Shown: positions 1 to 13,186 of the stretch, one piece after another
Layout: the number at the start of each line of letters is the position of its first letter
How positions within the stretch are numbered: the first letter of the stretch is position 1
Assembly: GCF_933775445.1 (NCBI RefSeq)
Contig: NC_065877.1
Coordinates: forward strand, 5,332,001-5,396,000
DNA length: 64,000 bases
Reading direction: 5' to 3'
Source of the DNA: Argentina anserina
Taxonomy: Eukaryota > Streptophyta > Magnoliopsida > Rosales > Rosaceae
Translations under genes and position numbers: made by a program
The notes under the pieces: generated by a model
The model's database searches: none
Seen by the model: only the letters and a program-made list of their open reading frames with translations
What the model was told of the DNA's origin: nothing

Positions 1-3000
1 CAATTTATGGCTGACGACTTAACTTTCAATTACTCGAAGGTATTGTGTTTAATGACTTGAATTCAACGACTTCAAAGAAGAGGATGATGACATGCTACGT
101 TTTCGACGACTAAACATATGAAATAAACATATATAATTGAACTTTTCAATCTTTCACATGTGTATATATATATATATATATGACTAACGTACACTGATTG
201 AAAAACAAACTCATATACCGTACAATTAATTAGTAAATTTTTTCCTTCTTTTGGCATCCAAGTCTTTGTGTTGATCATTGCTCGACGCACTTATAATAAG
301 TTAACCTCATTCGTAAGGAGTTAGGATCCACAACACACAGTGATCGATGACTAATTATTAATTAAGCAATCTCATTAAAACTTACGTACTGTTGATTTAG
401 ACAATTATTAGACAAATTATTATTCCAAGTTGCTATGGCAGCGCTGCTGCAAGCTGCAGAATCATCTGCCGAATGAAAGCCAAAACGGGATCTATCAACA
501 CGGACCTCTTCATTCCTTGGTCGATTATTTGGAATACGAGACTACTTAAGAGTGATCGTACGTCTTTCCTTTCATTTTCTGTTCCCTTACGCGCCGTGCC
601 GGAAGTAGTCAAGACTCAAGACTCGAGACTAAGAAATGAGAGATATTTCAGTTGTCTACCAAGTAGTGTACGTAGCCACTGATGGCTTCTGTCCGAAGAC
701 GAAAATTAAGGATTGCTAACCACAAAAAGCAATACCGCCCAGACATTAGATCACGTGGTGGGGGGCTTATGTTCACGAACTCGACTACACTTGTTGTAAT
801 GTAATACTCATCAACCCCTCACTGATCTCATCAAGTTTACTTCAATTATTGAGTTCCAATTCATCGTAGCTAACCATATTCTGCCTAAGAAGACAGATGA
901 ATCGTATGTACGTAGTTTTTTTTATTTGGTTCTTCGTAAGTTTGGTTTCTTTCCAGTTGAATCTCAACATACCTGATAATCGATTCATTTGTTCCGCGGT
1001 AATGGTAATTTCCAATTGCATCAAGATTTTGTCTTCTTAATTATGTTCATCATCGATCGATCATTCAGATTGATCAATATGCTGATTTTTGTTTTTTTTT
1101 TCTTAAACTTAGTTTGATTTAATTAGCTACAGGGATTTCGACTCTCCTGAATCTTGATTCAATCACTGATAGGGAGAGGTGGTGAAGGTACCTTGCTAGC
1201 TGCTGCCGTACGATTAATATTGTCTTAAACTAATGTAGTACGTTTAATTAATTGGGAATACCAGTAATGCATGTCATGGTCACAGCTCATATGGTACGCA
1301 ATACCTAATCAAATTGTACGTTTTAATTTCATATTCAATATCGAATTTCATTTGACCCCCACTGCATGCAGCTAAATACTAAATTTCACGAAAATGAGCG
1401 GTTGCCATTTCTTGGGTTTAGTTTACTTGTTGAATAGTTTGGTAGATGGGACTGATAATTATATATGTAATGCGTTCGCTGTGAATGGGACGCATATCTA
1501 GATGACAACTACAATGATTTAATGAGTAAACTTCTGGTTGGAAATTAAAATTAATTGGTATAAGACCTGTCCACCAAGCAATACTTTAGTCACTTATCAT
1601 AAGTATATCGTGTACGAAGAATGTACCTCCTTGTTACACTTCGATGGCTCTAAAGTCTAAACTGTGATGAAGAAAATGAGACCATAAGGCTTGTACTGGG
1701 GAGGGATGGTTCTAACAGTATAATACCACATTTTAAGATAAATTAGCTTTATACCATTAATTTTGGGATGAAACTTATTATCATTTTCTTATTTTTCTCA
1801 ACTACAATCTCATATATATATTTTTTATTTTTTTATTTTGTGTTTATTTTATCATATTATTCTTCTAACATATTGTTAGATAGACTAATTTATTCATAAC
1901 AAATGAGATTTTTCAGAATTTTAAAAAATTGGTAAATTTGTTGACATCAAAGAGGACTTCCAGTTATACTGCTATATAGTAGTAGAGTTAGAATGTTTCG
2001 TCTAACACCACATTGTCTACTCATTTTTTCTTTCTTGTATTAGATATTATTAGTCACATAGAAAATCGATGAACATTACTCGATATCTAGTTTTAACTAA
2101 ACAAGCTAGAGATAATTTTTGTCCAACATTTCATTTGATAGCAAAACACTTACCGGGATTCTATTTTCAATTTCACGACAAACAACTAAAATGAAACACA
2201 ATAAGATTGTCCCCTATATAATAGTGTTTAGGTCACTCAGTCATGAAAACGTAGCTTCCTGAATCAAAAATTTGAAAGACCACACAAACCTAACCCCAAC
2301 TAGAAAACGACCTAGCTAGGTAGCTGTTGGTATGAATCATGCAACACATTCCATACCAATTTATTTATTCACAACGAGCTACCCATCTGCCTTTCTCCAG
2401 ATCATGTTCCATGCATGTTCCTGCTTCTCTGGCCTCCACAAGAATTATAAGATTGAGCAAGATTGCATTGCCAAATCTGCAGATCGAAGAATGGCATAGA
2501 AACTAGAAGAGAAGTAATATGGAGAAACAAGAAGGGGCAATGTGAGAAGAAGAGACGAGTTGGGTAGATAGGGCCTGCATGAGTCGTCACCTACAAAATG
2601 TGATTGACTCGGAACCGTTCTTATCTGAGTAAGGTGTACTACCACAAAGCATCTATATAAGTACGGCAATATATACTGTTATTATATATATCATATCTTA
2701 TATCCATTTTCGTTCCTTTTATTTTATTTTATATATCTAAATTAAAAAGAAAATGAATTTGTGGGCTGTTTTGTCAGGTTGTACGTACTGTCAGCAGTTG
2801 GATCTGTCCTTCCTCACATATGTCCTCCACCAGATAAGCTGCTGCTGCTTTCACGATAAGAAAACGACTCTCCTTCTTCCTATACTGCCCCTATTTGCTT
2901 TCCGTGTTTACTCTCCGTCCTTCCCGTACGGAGCCTTCTTTTCACTGCCTAAATGACTTCACTACCCTTATATTTTTTCAGGCAACTTTGGTATTCTCAC

Positions 3001-4034
3001 AAAGGCTACATTGTTCCTTTTTAGAAAAGAAAAAAATTTGTGTGTAATCTATGTATGCAAATTTTAGAAATACAAAAAACATGATTTTAACCGTTAAAAT
3101 TTTAGTTTATTAATACATATCATTTCTGTAAAAGATTAATGTAGATAAAAATCGTTTATCTAGTTGATTGCATTAAACAAATGAACAGTTATGATAAAAG
3201 TTAGTAGTCTCATGATCATCCGTCAATTTATTTGATGCAATAAAATATGAAAACAATTTTTATTTACATTGTAAAAAGTAGGTAAATGAGAATAGAATTC
3301 AGATGCGCACTTACATACTAAGATATACGCAAGTTTTCCATATAAGAAGAAAAACTAAAGACATGGACCAAAGTTGTCGAGTCATCAAACTAACAATGTG
3401 AATTTATTTGATTTATGGTTCGAAAGCAAAGTAATACTTTAGGATGACCAATGTGGAGTATGTAACATAACCCGAGAAAATTAGAATAAACACCAAAGCA
3501 TGTAACAATTTAATCATGTAACCTGAGAAAATCAGAATAAACGCCAAGGTTTACGATTTATTCATGTGCCCACTATAACCAAACTGGACTTCTTCTTTAG
3601 CATAGTTTCAATTAGTACAAACACTTAGACGTGTAAGTTTCTCGGTGTTGCTTAGTACAAAGTATACCGATTGTCAATTATTATAAATTATGATTGGAAT
3701 GGCAAATTTTAGCAATTAGCACAGTTTTGTTTGGTCGCAAAGGAAGGGTAAAATCGTCCATTCAAAGCGAAACAAACAAGAAATAGGCCTTTAGTTCTCC
3801 TCCATCTGTCACTCCCGCAAGGGCAAAACAGTACTTTAGTCCTCCTTCTGCCCTTCATCTTCACTCCCTCCTCAGCTGTACCCAACCTACACAAACAGAA
3901 AACCAGAATTTCCTACACACGGTTACCTCAAATCCTCATAAAACCCATTCTCCCATATTTAAACAAATACCTCTCCAAAGTCCAAACTCTCATTTTCCTC
4001 ATACCACAATCCCAACAATCAATCCACAAAGAAA
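1..4034. other. Gene-free AT-rich upstream region
   Basis: No open frame here has family similarity that I recognise; all are short and low in complexity. The region holds a (TA)n run near 163-182 and a degenerate direct duplication at about 3465-3560 in which a segment containing 'gagaaaattagaataaac' recurs about 55 bp later as 'gagaaaatcagaataaac'. The last 100 bp are the probable promoter and 5' UTR of the F-box gene, with an AT-rich TATA-like stretch (catatttaaa) near 3955. Small TE relics could be hidden here but I cannot name any. Confidence 0.6.
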
Positions 4035-7000
4035 ATGGCAACACCAGAGCTTAAACTCCCTCCTCCCCTTCATCAACCCATGAAGACCCAAAAGACCATT
4101 CCCGACACAAACTTGTTCCATTTCCTCTCAGACGAAATCATCTTCATAATCCTCGACTTCCTCAACTCAAGCCCAACTGACAGAAAGTCCTTCTCTCTTG
4201 TCTCCAAGTCCTTCTACTCCCTAGAATCCAAACACCGCCGCACCCTCACCCCTCTCCGCTCCGACCACCTCCCCACCATCCTCGCTCGCTACCCTTCTCT
4301 CACGCGCCTCGATCTCACTCTCTGCCCACGTGTCACCGATGCCAACCTCGTCACAATCTCCAGTGCGTGCAACTCCACCCTCCAAAGCATCGATCTTTCC
4401 GAGTCCAACTACTTCTCCGGAACAGGGCTTCTCAGCTTGTCTTTGAACTGCAAACATCTGATCGAGATTGACATATCCAATGCGACCGAACTCAAAGACT
4501 CGGCTGCTGCGGCTCTGGCTCAAGCCAAGAACTTGGAGAAGCTCAAGTTAGGAAGGTGCAAGCAGATTACAGACATGGGTGTGGGATGCATAGCAGTAGG
4601 CTGTAGAAAGCTCAAGCTTGTCAGCTTAAAATGGTGTCTTGGTGTTGGTGACTTGGGAGTTGAGTTGCTTGCTCTCAAGTGTAAGGATCTTCGTAGTTTG
4701 GATCTGTCTTACTTGCCGGTAATTTTTATTTGATTTAACCTTTGGTTAATATAAATCATCTGAATCTCTGTTTTTGGTTTCCGAGTTGTAATGATGTTGT
4801 TTTGGTTATGGTGTTGCAGATCACGGATAAGTGTTTGCCGTCGATCTTTGAGTTATCGTATCTTGAGGATTTGGTTCTAGAAGGATGCTTTGGCATCGAC
4901 GATGACAGCCTTGCAGCCTTCAGACATGGCTGCAAGTCGCTTAAGGTATCTATGCTTAGCTGGTTCAGTATTTCTTATGCCCTCTTGTGTTAGGCATCTT
5001 TGATTAATAATTTAGAGTTTGGTATAATTAGGTTGTGGATTCCATGTGTGCTCCTCAAAAGTTTAACACCTTTAACTTTTGATTATCCTTCCAATTATCC
5101 CAGAAAAATTAGTAAAAGGTTGGGAAAAAATAGATTTGATGCTAGGTTGTATAAGACGATCTTAGCCCTGTGCCCAAAAAATTATCTGCTTTGAGATTTT
5201 TGCTTGCTTATTAGTGTACTTGTGAAAAGATTGTTATATGCTTTTGTATGACTGTTGGATTTGTGTTTATTCTTGACAGAAGCTTGACATATCAAGTTGT
5301 CAGAACATTGGTCATAATGGCTTGGCTTCCCTAACTAGTGGCGGAGTTTTAGAGCAACTCGTATTGTCCCACGGTTCTCCTGTAAGTGTTAGATTTCTGT
5401 GTGTTGTTTTATTACCGGTTATAGTTTGAGTATGAACTCGTGATGTGTACTCTGCTGGTGTTTGTGTTCAGGTGACTGCTGCTCTTGCTGATAGTTTGAA
5501 AAGGCTTACAATGTTGAAATCAATCAAATTAGATGGTTGCTCAGTTACTTATGCTGGACTCCAAGCGATTGGAAACTGGTGTATGTCGTTAAGGGAGCTG
5601 AGCTTGAGTAAATGTCCTGGGGTAACAGATGAGGGGCTCTCCTCACTTTTGACAAAACACAAAGATCTGCGGAAGTTGGACATAACATGTTGCAGAAAGA
5701 TAACTTATGCTTCCATAGAACATATGACAGTATCGTGCACGGCACTCACTTCTCTTAGGATGGAGTCGTGCACCCTGGTTCCGAAAGAGGCATTTGTCCT
5801 CATAGGGCAGAGATGCCGTTTTCTTGAAGAGATTGACATAACCGATAATGAAATTGATGATGAAGGTAATTTCCCCACTCAACTTCAATCTAATTATTAT
5901 TTACTTTGATTTACATACTTATATGAATCACGTACTCATATGTCTCCAATATGTGCAGGTTTGATGTCGATCTCCAGATGTTCAGAACTCTCCAGCTTGA
6001 AACTAGGAATTTGCCTAAACATAACTGACGAGGGAGTTGCTCATGTTGGCATGTGCTGCTCGAAACTTGTAGGGCTTGATCTGTACAGGTTTGTAGTTCT
6101 TAATACATGAGCTTTTCTCTTAATCATTTTGTTTCTTTTGTCTTCTAGATTGAGAGAAACAGTATATTACAGCTTATAATGCTGAATGCTTTTAACACTT
6201 ATTTATATTGTAGATTACAGCATTTAATGAAATAGATGAAGTAAAATGCAACTCTATTTTAACATGAGTAATCTTAAAGTGCTCTGTTCGAAAAGTGTAC
6301 ATAGTAGTTCAATAAAAACAAATCCCAATGTCATTACAAGCTGTTGTGATTTTGTAATAACTGTTCTGGTTATTTTCTTCAGGTGCATGGGAATTTCAGA
6401 TTCTGGCATTGCAGCTATTACTCATGGTTGTCCTGGACTTGAGATGATTAATATAGCCTACTGTAAAGATATTACAGACAGTTCACTAATCTCCTTATCG
6501 AAATGCTCAAGGTTGAACACAGTAGAAAGTCGAGGATGTCCTCTTATCACATCTTTGGGTCTAGCTGCAATTGCTGTGGGATGCAAGCAACTGGTCAAGG
6601 TGGACATAAAGAAGTGTATCAATATTGATGATGTTGGGATGATTTCTCTTGCTCACTTCTCTCAGAAACTTAGACAGGTACTTCTGCTTTCCTGGGAGCC
6701 TAGCAGTTACTTAGAGAAGTCTTTTATTTTATCAGTTCTTTCATCCATTTTTTGCAGATTAATTTGTCATATACTTCTGTTACGGATGTGGGGCTGTTAT
6801 CACTTGCCAGCATCAGCTGCCTGCAGAGGTTAAACGTCTTACACTTGAAGGGTTTGACTGCTAGTGGGCTTGCAGCCGCCTTTTTGGCATGCAGAGGGCT
6901 AACAAAAGTGAAGCTCCAGACAACCTTCAAGTCATTGCTTCCTCAAGGTCTTGTCGAACATTTACAAGCACGTGGTTGTGTGATTCAGTGGAGAGACAAA

Positions 7001-7299
7001 TTTTTCCGGGTAAGCCTGAACTGCAGAACATTTTAAATTAATGAATGTAGTTGGTCTAATTTCATATCACAAACGATTTAAGTAACTAGAAGGATAGTGC
7101 ATTCATTCCTTTCTGCATTTAGTTATGTTCTCTCTATCCCGTATTACCGACATAAATGCTAGCATATCGACTCAGACTATAAATTCCAGCTTATGTAGAA
7201 ATCATAATTATAAATTGTGTTGACATTATTTTGTATAATCCACAGGCTGAACTCGATCCTCAGTGTTGGAAATTACAGTTGGAAGATGCCATACCGTGA
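4035..7299 (+). CDS. FBL3: F-box/LRR-repeat protein, FBL3 (At5g01720) type
   Basis: This encodes a likely substrate-recognition subunit of an SCF (Skp1-Cullin-F-box) ubiquitin ligase. Eight coding exons read in phase: 4035-4718, 4820-4945, 5280-5381, 5472-5865, 5959-6088, 6383-6677, 6758-7009 and 7246-7299, giving 678 aa. Residues about 30-75 form the F-box ([13 protein letters not shown] then [11 protein letters not shown]). The rest is a long run of cysteine-containing leucine-rich repeats, with units such as [14 protein letters not shown] and [14 protein letters not shown], the AMN1/RNI type. The start is the first ATG after a clean 5' leader. Length and repeat count match Arabidopsis FBL3 (about 665 aa). 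The substrate is not known from sequence. All junctions are GT-AG. In Arabidopsis the neighbours of this gene are the methyltransferase and PP2C genes that also follow downstream here. Confidence 0.93.
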
Positions 7300-7869
7300 G
7301 TTTGTTCCACATCCTTCAGGTTGGGTGAGATGCAAACACTGTTTTAAGCTCCTCAATGAGATCCAGCTCTTTGCTTTACCTGAAAGATGCGGCCTACATA
7401 TAATGATAATACTACGTATGAGTTGGTATCTTTCGGCTTCTTGTTTAGGGCTATAGTTTTATGTTCTCTTCCATCAGAACCTCAAAACATGTATAAGAGA
7501 TCGTTTTTGGTGAATGGATTTGGTGAAAGTTGTGTTGTGCGTTCATGTTTACTAGGTTAAGGGCTCCTAATGAGTAAGCTAATTCGCCATGTTTCAGTGG
7601 TGCATAACAAACTGAGAACCTGTCTGAGGCAAGAGCCGAACACCGCTTTAACAAACTTCAACAGTTCCACAACCAACAAGCTACTCAACAAGACTAACTT
7701 TTAACATAAGCTATGATGCTGTTCACTGCACAACTCCTGCTTTGCCATCGACTGATCGTAAAATGGAGTTTGTAGGAGAAAAGTAAGTTGTAAAATAGAG
7801 AAATGGTGCTGGGAATTCTGCTTGCTGAAGAGGGTTTTGTTACGTGTTGTTTCAAACAAAATTAATAAA
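7300..7869. other. 3' region of the F-box gene up to the tRNA
   Basis: After the TGA at 7297-7299 the sequence is AT-rich and has no coding signal in either strand. It probably carries the 3' UTR of the F-box gene. Nothing else is recognisable. Confidence 0.5.
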
Positions 7870-7941
7870 AGGTCCTACCGGGAGTCGAACCCAGGTCGCT
7901 GGATTCAAAGTCCAGAGTGCTAACCACTACACCATAGAACC
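7870..7941 (-). tRNA. trnQ-UUG: tRNA-Gln (anticodon TTG)
   Basis: On the minus strand a 72-nt cloverleaf can be drawn. The 7-bp acceptor stem pairs GGTTCTA with TAGGACC with one G-U pair. The D arm holds the A box (TGGTGTAGTGG), and the anticodon loop CTTTGAA sits on a CTGGA/TCCAG stem. The T arm GGTTCGACTCC is the B box. The anticodon TTG reads CAA, so this is glutamine. A T run follows the 3' end (7867-7870), as expected for an RNA polymerase III terminator, and no CCA is encoded, as in nuclear tRNA genes. There is no intron. It is antisense to, and just beyond, the F-box gene. Confidence 0.95.
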
Positions 7942-9322
7942 TAAGTTGCATTAAAACCAACTGATATCCTACAAAACTTAATTACTGAAAATTATTTATC
8001 TACAAACGAAAGTCACAAATTTATGACGTACTCTTTTGACTTCATCTGTTCATCAAACCATTGAACACTGTTCGTCATTAGGGCGTCGAAGACAATATTG
8101 CCAACATTAATGGCAGATTTATAACAGGTCAGCTCATATTTACTTACATTTGTGATTTGTCAGTAACATCGTTGGTTTCTTCCTACTGCAACCTTTAAAA
8201 GTTTAAAATAGTTCATGAACATGTATAAGCTTCGATCACTTCGATGGTGTTTCTGAAAAGTTGTCCTAACAATCGCTATGCTGCTACGACATCTTTTCTA
8301 GGCTCGATCGGTTTTAGGCTCTCCTGGTTCGAGCAATGAGCCTAAATCTTTGCCGATTGTTATGTGCATGTTCCTTGTTGTTGTATATATGGCGGTATGG
8401 GTTTAAGTCTTGGCTAATGTTATGTTTGTTTAGATTGAAGGCAATGTGAGTAGTTCTGCTTGAGTTGCTGATTTTGGTTTGCACTCTTCTCTTCTGTTTG
8501 ATACCATTTGTTGGTCTGTTCGCCAAAAACACAATACTAAGAATTTGTTTACATCCATCACGCCACCAGTCACCCCTCATCCAAGCAAACTGCAAAGAAC
8601 TTTAATTACTATTATAATGTTCTCTAAGATCACTCCAATTTTTTATAACTCATTGCCTGATTGGGTTATAACAAATTCACAATGACAAGTCTACCAAAAG
8701 GCTTTCCATTTATACTCGTATAAAATTTAGTATAAGGAACGTGTGTCTAGAATCTCACATACACCATCCAGTGCTATCCAAGAAAAGATTAAAAAAAATA
8801 CAAAACTTAGTCCAAGATTCTTAAAAGACCCACATTCTTTTAAGATTTGAGCATAAGTAACATCTATGAGAAATAATTACAAGGAACTGTGGCGACTATA
8901 CTACTTCACACATTCACACCAAGATCCGTTCTATGGTTCGGTCGTTAATACTTAATAGAGACATTCATGAGTGAAAAAAAAGGTTTTTTTTCGTACCAAA
9001 TTATACTTTAAAAGCAACAAGTTACCAAATCTCGAGAAGAACATAATAATTGACAAACTAATGTCGTAATTCATAAATATTGAGGAAAAAATAAAGAATG
9101 AAAAGACAAATCACTCGTATTAACAACAAAAAATTACACCAAAAATTGGCAAATCTTTCTGAAATTTGCAATTACAAAAGAGAGAGTGAGGAGAAAAACA
9201 GAGCCAAATGCCTCGGTGCCACTTCACAGCAGCACAGATCTTCTTCATCATCTTCTTCTTCTTTTTCTTCTTCCCCAGCCGCCGGTCCAAGCCTACGTGT
9301 CCAGTCCATTCAAACCCGCAAC
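7942..9322. other. Intergenic region between tRNA and WRKY gene
   Basis: No gene is supported. The sequence is AT-rich with scattered short frames in all phases. A pyrimidine-rich stretch (TTC/TCT repeats) at about 9237-9276 lies in the distal promoter of the WRKY gene. Confidence 0.5.
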
Positions 9323-9352
9323 TTTGACCGAGAACATTTTTCCACGGTCAAA
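9323..9352. promoter_or_regulatory. Inverted pair of W-boxes in the WRKY promoter
   Basis: TTTGACC at 9323-9329 and its reverse complement GGTCAAA at 9346-9352 form two head-to-head W-boxes (core TTGAC[C/T]) about 160-190 bp upstream of the WRKY start codon. WRKY factors bind this core, and WRKY33-type promoters are known to be auto- or cross-regulated through clustered W-boxes. Use of these copies is inferred, not shown. Confidence 0.7.
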
Positions 9353-9445
9353 CTTTTCTCCACCTTCTTCGAAATAGCTTGAAGACACATCGCTCTCTCT
9401 ATTGCGATCTCTACTACGTCACTTTGTTGAGTTTTGTTCAACACC

Positions 9446-9453
9446 TTTAAATA
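9446..9453 (+). promoter_or_regulatory. Probable TATA box of the WRKY gene
   Basis: TTTAAATA lies 58 bp before the ATG and about 95 bp downstream of the W-box pair. It is the only good TATA-like element there and would place transcription start near 9480. Confidence 0.5.
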
Positions 9454-9510
9454 CTCGTAGTCATTCTTAATCTCCATAAAAACCCAACTCCGAAACCAGA
9501 GAAGAACACC

Positions 9511-11359
9511 ATGACTTCTTCCTTCACTCATCTCCTCACAAGCAACATGAACAACTTTGACCAGGACCGAACCGGAAGCTGGAGCTGGGGACTCTCCGAC
9601 CGTTCAACGGAACCCGAAGTTCCTAAGTTCAAGTCACTCCAGCCGCCTTCTCTCCCTCTCTCTCCTCCTCCTCCTTCCCCTTCTTCTTACTTGGTTAACA
9701 CTCCCGGTTTCAGCCCTACTGATTTTTTCAGCTCCCCCATGTTCCTGGCTAACTCTAACGTAAGTTTATGTTCTGCAACTCTCTCTGTTTCATTAGGGTT
9801 GTGTTGCCTTGGTTTGAGTTGCTAATATTGTTTGTTCTCTGTTGCAGACTATTCCATCTCCGACCACCGGAGCCTTTTCGAGTCAGATTTTTGACTGGAT
9901 GAGCAATTCGAAAGAAAGCCAAGGAGCAGAGAAGGAGCAGAAAATGTTGACGGATTTCTCGTTCCAACCTGCAGCATCATCTCCATCGTTCAGCCTTCAA
10001 CAACAATCTTCTTCAGGCATGGTTTCATCAATGGTGAGTTCTTTTCTCTAAGTTATCTTTGTGCCTCATTTTTCTTATGATCTTATCCTTCTAGTTGTCT
10101 AGTTGATGTGGTCCTGCTATTATTGAAGATTAATAATTCTGATAGAGTTCATTATTGATTTGTTAATAGGATGAATCATTGAAAAGTCAACAGCAGCAAT
10201 CGTGGGGTTTCGACAAAACCTCAAGGCAAGAAGAACCTGTAGCAGAGAAATCTGAATATGCGCCGGTTCAGAGCTTCAATGCTGCTCCAAAACCTGAATA
10301 CACACACTGCAGCACTCATTCGACTCAATATGTAAGGGAACAGAAATCAGATGATGGATACAATTGGAGAAAATATGGACAGAAGCAAGTGAAAGGTAGC
10401 GAAAATCCAAGGAGCTATTACAAGTGTACATTTCCCAATTGCCCTACAAAGAAGAAGGTGGAGAGATCATTGGAAGGACAGATTACTCAGATTGTGTACA
10501 AGGGTAGTCACAACCATGCCAAGCCACAATCGACAAGACGATCGTCCTCTCAACAATCCCTGCAAACAACGTATGGGATTTCTAATGAGTCCTCGACAAT
10601 ATACAATCCAAAAACTGAACCTGTCACGCTGCAAGAGGATTCCAACTCAGCCTCAGTGGGAGGAGAGGATGAATTTGAGCAAAATTCTCCAATAAGTAAC
10701 TCAAATGGAGCTGATGATGACAATGAGCCCGAGGCCAAAAGATGGTAAGCTGAGAAAAATTGTGATGCCATTTGTATGATTGTATCTAATATCTATATGT
10801 GTAGCAATAACTACACCGAGTTATGGTACTAATTGTATGTTCAAATTTCAGGAAGGGAGAAAACTCAAATGAGACGTATGCAGCTCCCGGGAGTAGAATT
10901 GTGAAAGAACCTAGAATTGTGGTGCAGACCACAAGTGAAATTGATATTCTGGATGACGGGTATAGGTGGAGGAAATATGGACAGAAAGTGGTGAAGGGAA
11001 ATCCAAATCCAAGGAGCTACTACAAATGTACTTTTACTGGCTGTCCGGTTAGGAAACATGTGGAGCGCGCATCTCAGGATATGAGGGCTGTGATCACAAC
11101 TTACGAAGGGAAACACAACCACGATGTTCCTGCGGCGCGCGGCAGCGGTGGTTATGGCGCCAGTACTAGACCTGTTTCTGATACTAACAGCAACAGCAAT
11201 GTATCAGTTACAGCTGTGAGGCCTTTGGCCTTGCCTACTCATTCTAACAACTTGAGCTACCTAAGCTCCCTTCAGAAGCAGCCAACATCAGAGAACCAAT
11301 CACCTTATACTCTCAAAATGTTGCAGAACACAGGAAGTTATGGATACTCTGAACTGTGA
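9511..11359 (+). CDS. WRKY33: WRKY transcription factor, group I (WRKY33 type)
   Basis: This encodes a nuclear DNA-binding regulator of pathogen and abiotic stress responses. Four exons in phase (9511-9759, 9848-10033, 10170-10744, 10852-11359) give 505 aa, close to Arabidopsis WRKY33 (519 aa). Two WRKY domains are present, each with an intact WRKYGQK heptad. The N-terminal one carries a C-X4-C...H-N-H zinc finger ([10 protein letters not shown] ... GSHNH), and the C-terminal one has CTFTGCP ... GKHNH. The phase-2 intron before the C-terminal domain splits a Trp codon (KRW/KGEN). The N terminus is rich in Ser-Pro pairs ([29 protein letters not shown]), the clustered MAP-kinase phosphosites typical of WRKY33 orthologues. 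Regulation is suggested by the upstream W-box pair. WRKY24/25/26 are the alternative family names, but length and the SP cluster favour WRKY33, as does the CASP-like neighbour. Confidence 0.94.
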
Positions 11360-12037
11360 AAGCTGAGGAAGAGGAAAATGACACATTCATTTGGAATCGA
11401 ATATCTGAAACAGAACTTACAGATGAATTAGGCTTAGATTTGTATAGTTCCACAAGTTTCTATAAGGGTTAGTTATATACAGGGTCAATTGCATTTCTTT
11501 ATTTGTTTTGAGGCCAAACCTGCAACAGTTGGCCTCATTCTTTTTGTGCATGTAAAATTTGCTCAAGCAGAATCGAAAAATAACACGTAGCATTATACAT
11601 ATACCTTAGACCCTTAGTTGTTGTGTGTTATCATCTTATGTAAGGAGATAAACATTGTTATTATTCTTATGGTTGAAGCAAAGTAGCAAACTGTGTATTT
11701 ATGGAAACTTTGTTTGCTCACAACTTCTTGAAACTTTAGGCATCTTTGAACAGAAAAAAATTATATAAGGTAAAGAACGGTAAGATTTTGCTATTGAACA
11801 GAAGAAAAGTATGTATTCATGTGTAAAATAAGATGTACATCATATCTTACATATATCATCAGATTATGCACAATGGCCTAATGCGTGGGATCACGCCAAA
11901 CCAATTCAAAAATTACATGAACGAATGCGAGCACTAAAGTACTCGCTTTCCCAAGTAAATTTACATGCATACATACACAAGAAGATGAAAGGAGAAAGAA
12001 AATTTTGGAGTGAAAGAAGTGAAGCCTGTCAATTCTA
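11360..12037. other. Convergent intergenic region between WRKY and CASP-like genes
   Basis: This 680-bp AT-rich stretch should hold the 3' UTRs of both convergent genes. No further coding or RNA gene is visible. Confidence 0.5.
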
Positions 12038-13186
12038 TCATATATAAGACTGAGAAGATAACTTGTGCCCAGAAATGACAGCCAAGAGTGCAAGGGTAAC
12101 GAAAGCGAGAAAAGCCATGCTAATGGCAGATGCCGAGGCGTCTGTAAACATGTTGTCTTGTGACTCCCTCATTCTATTTGTTAACGGAATCGCCGAAGAT
12201 GCTGATGATATCAGAAGGTATGCCATAATCTGCAGCAAGCCCACCCACAAGTATTGTAAATGTCAGTCTCAAAACAACACTCTCTTCCAATAGTATAGGC
12301 ACTGATGTAAACATCACGCTCCTATTACAAGATTCAGATAATAAAACCTGTCTGTTTGTCATATCAACTTTGTTTTTTTCTCTCAATTGTTGTAATTAGA
12401 CCTTTACGCAAATTCATCACATGTTTTATGTGATAGCTAAGTTTTCCTGCATACAATGCATTTCATTTCCAACCACCTTATGTATAGCCTTGATTGATCT
12501 CTTTAACTGATTAACATGTTCATTACATTATTACACATACGACTCTACCTCTAGTGTTTGAAGACGACTCTACATAAAAATAAACACCACGAGACATTAT
12601 TCTTAGCAACATTATTACGAAACAATTTCTTTAGATTAGGTAAGATGTTTATTCCAATCAAAAGTCAACATAGAGATGCAAATAGGGCAGACCTGGTCTC
12701 CAATGAAGTCCGCCAAGGCGGACGTCCGGCGCTGAAACATCTCTTTTCCGGTGGCATGTTTAAAAGTTTGTGCTGCGGAATAAAACGTCGCCAATATAGC
12801 TATTGCCAACAAATACCTATACCACACAAATTTCCCGATCAATCATATACCCAAATTTCCATGATTGAAATCAATGAAATACAAAACAACCAATACCTGT
12901 ATTCTTCATACTTATCGAAGTCTTTCCAATCCCCGTGTTTGTTACTGGCCATGATGACGAAGGCCAGGAAAGAGAGTACCAACGACAGCCCTCTCAACGC
13001 CACCCCGCCTTTCGTCACCATGTCATTTCTCTTCCACCGCCGTATGATCCCGGCCACCCCGAACCCGGTTGCGGCCGGTGCCGCCTCCGACTGGCTCTCC
13101 ACGTCAGCAGCAGGTGGAGCCGTGGGCGGGGATTTCTGTTGTTGTTGGTCATGTTTGGTCGAAGCTTCGTCTTGACTCGTCATCAT
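12038..13186 (-). CDS. CASPL4B: CASP-like membrane protein, subfamily 4B
   Basis: This encodes a four-span plasma-membrane protein of the CASP/MARVEL family (formerly UPF0497). CASPs scaffold Casparian-strip domains in endodermis; the role of the 4B branch is not defined. On the minus strand three exons read in phase: 13186-12897, 12816-12693 and 12229-12038, giving 201 aa. A hydrophilic Gln/Pro/Ala-rich cytosolic N terminus of about 65 residues is followed by TM1 (GVALRGLSLVLSFLAFVIMA), a loop with EYRY, TM2 (YLLAIAILATFYSAAQTF), TM3 (IMAYLLISSASSAI) and TM4 (ISMAFLAFVTLALLAVISG). Two adjacent ATGs occur (13184-13186 and 13181-13183); the first is used here. Pairing with a WRKY33-type gene matches Arabidopsis At2g38470/At2g38480, where the second gene is CASPL4B1. 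Confidence 0.9.

Noticed and set aside
2402..2956. Overlapping 60-75-codon frames on both strands
   Set aside because: There is no motif, splice structure or start context that supports a gene, and the frames overlap one another.
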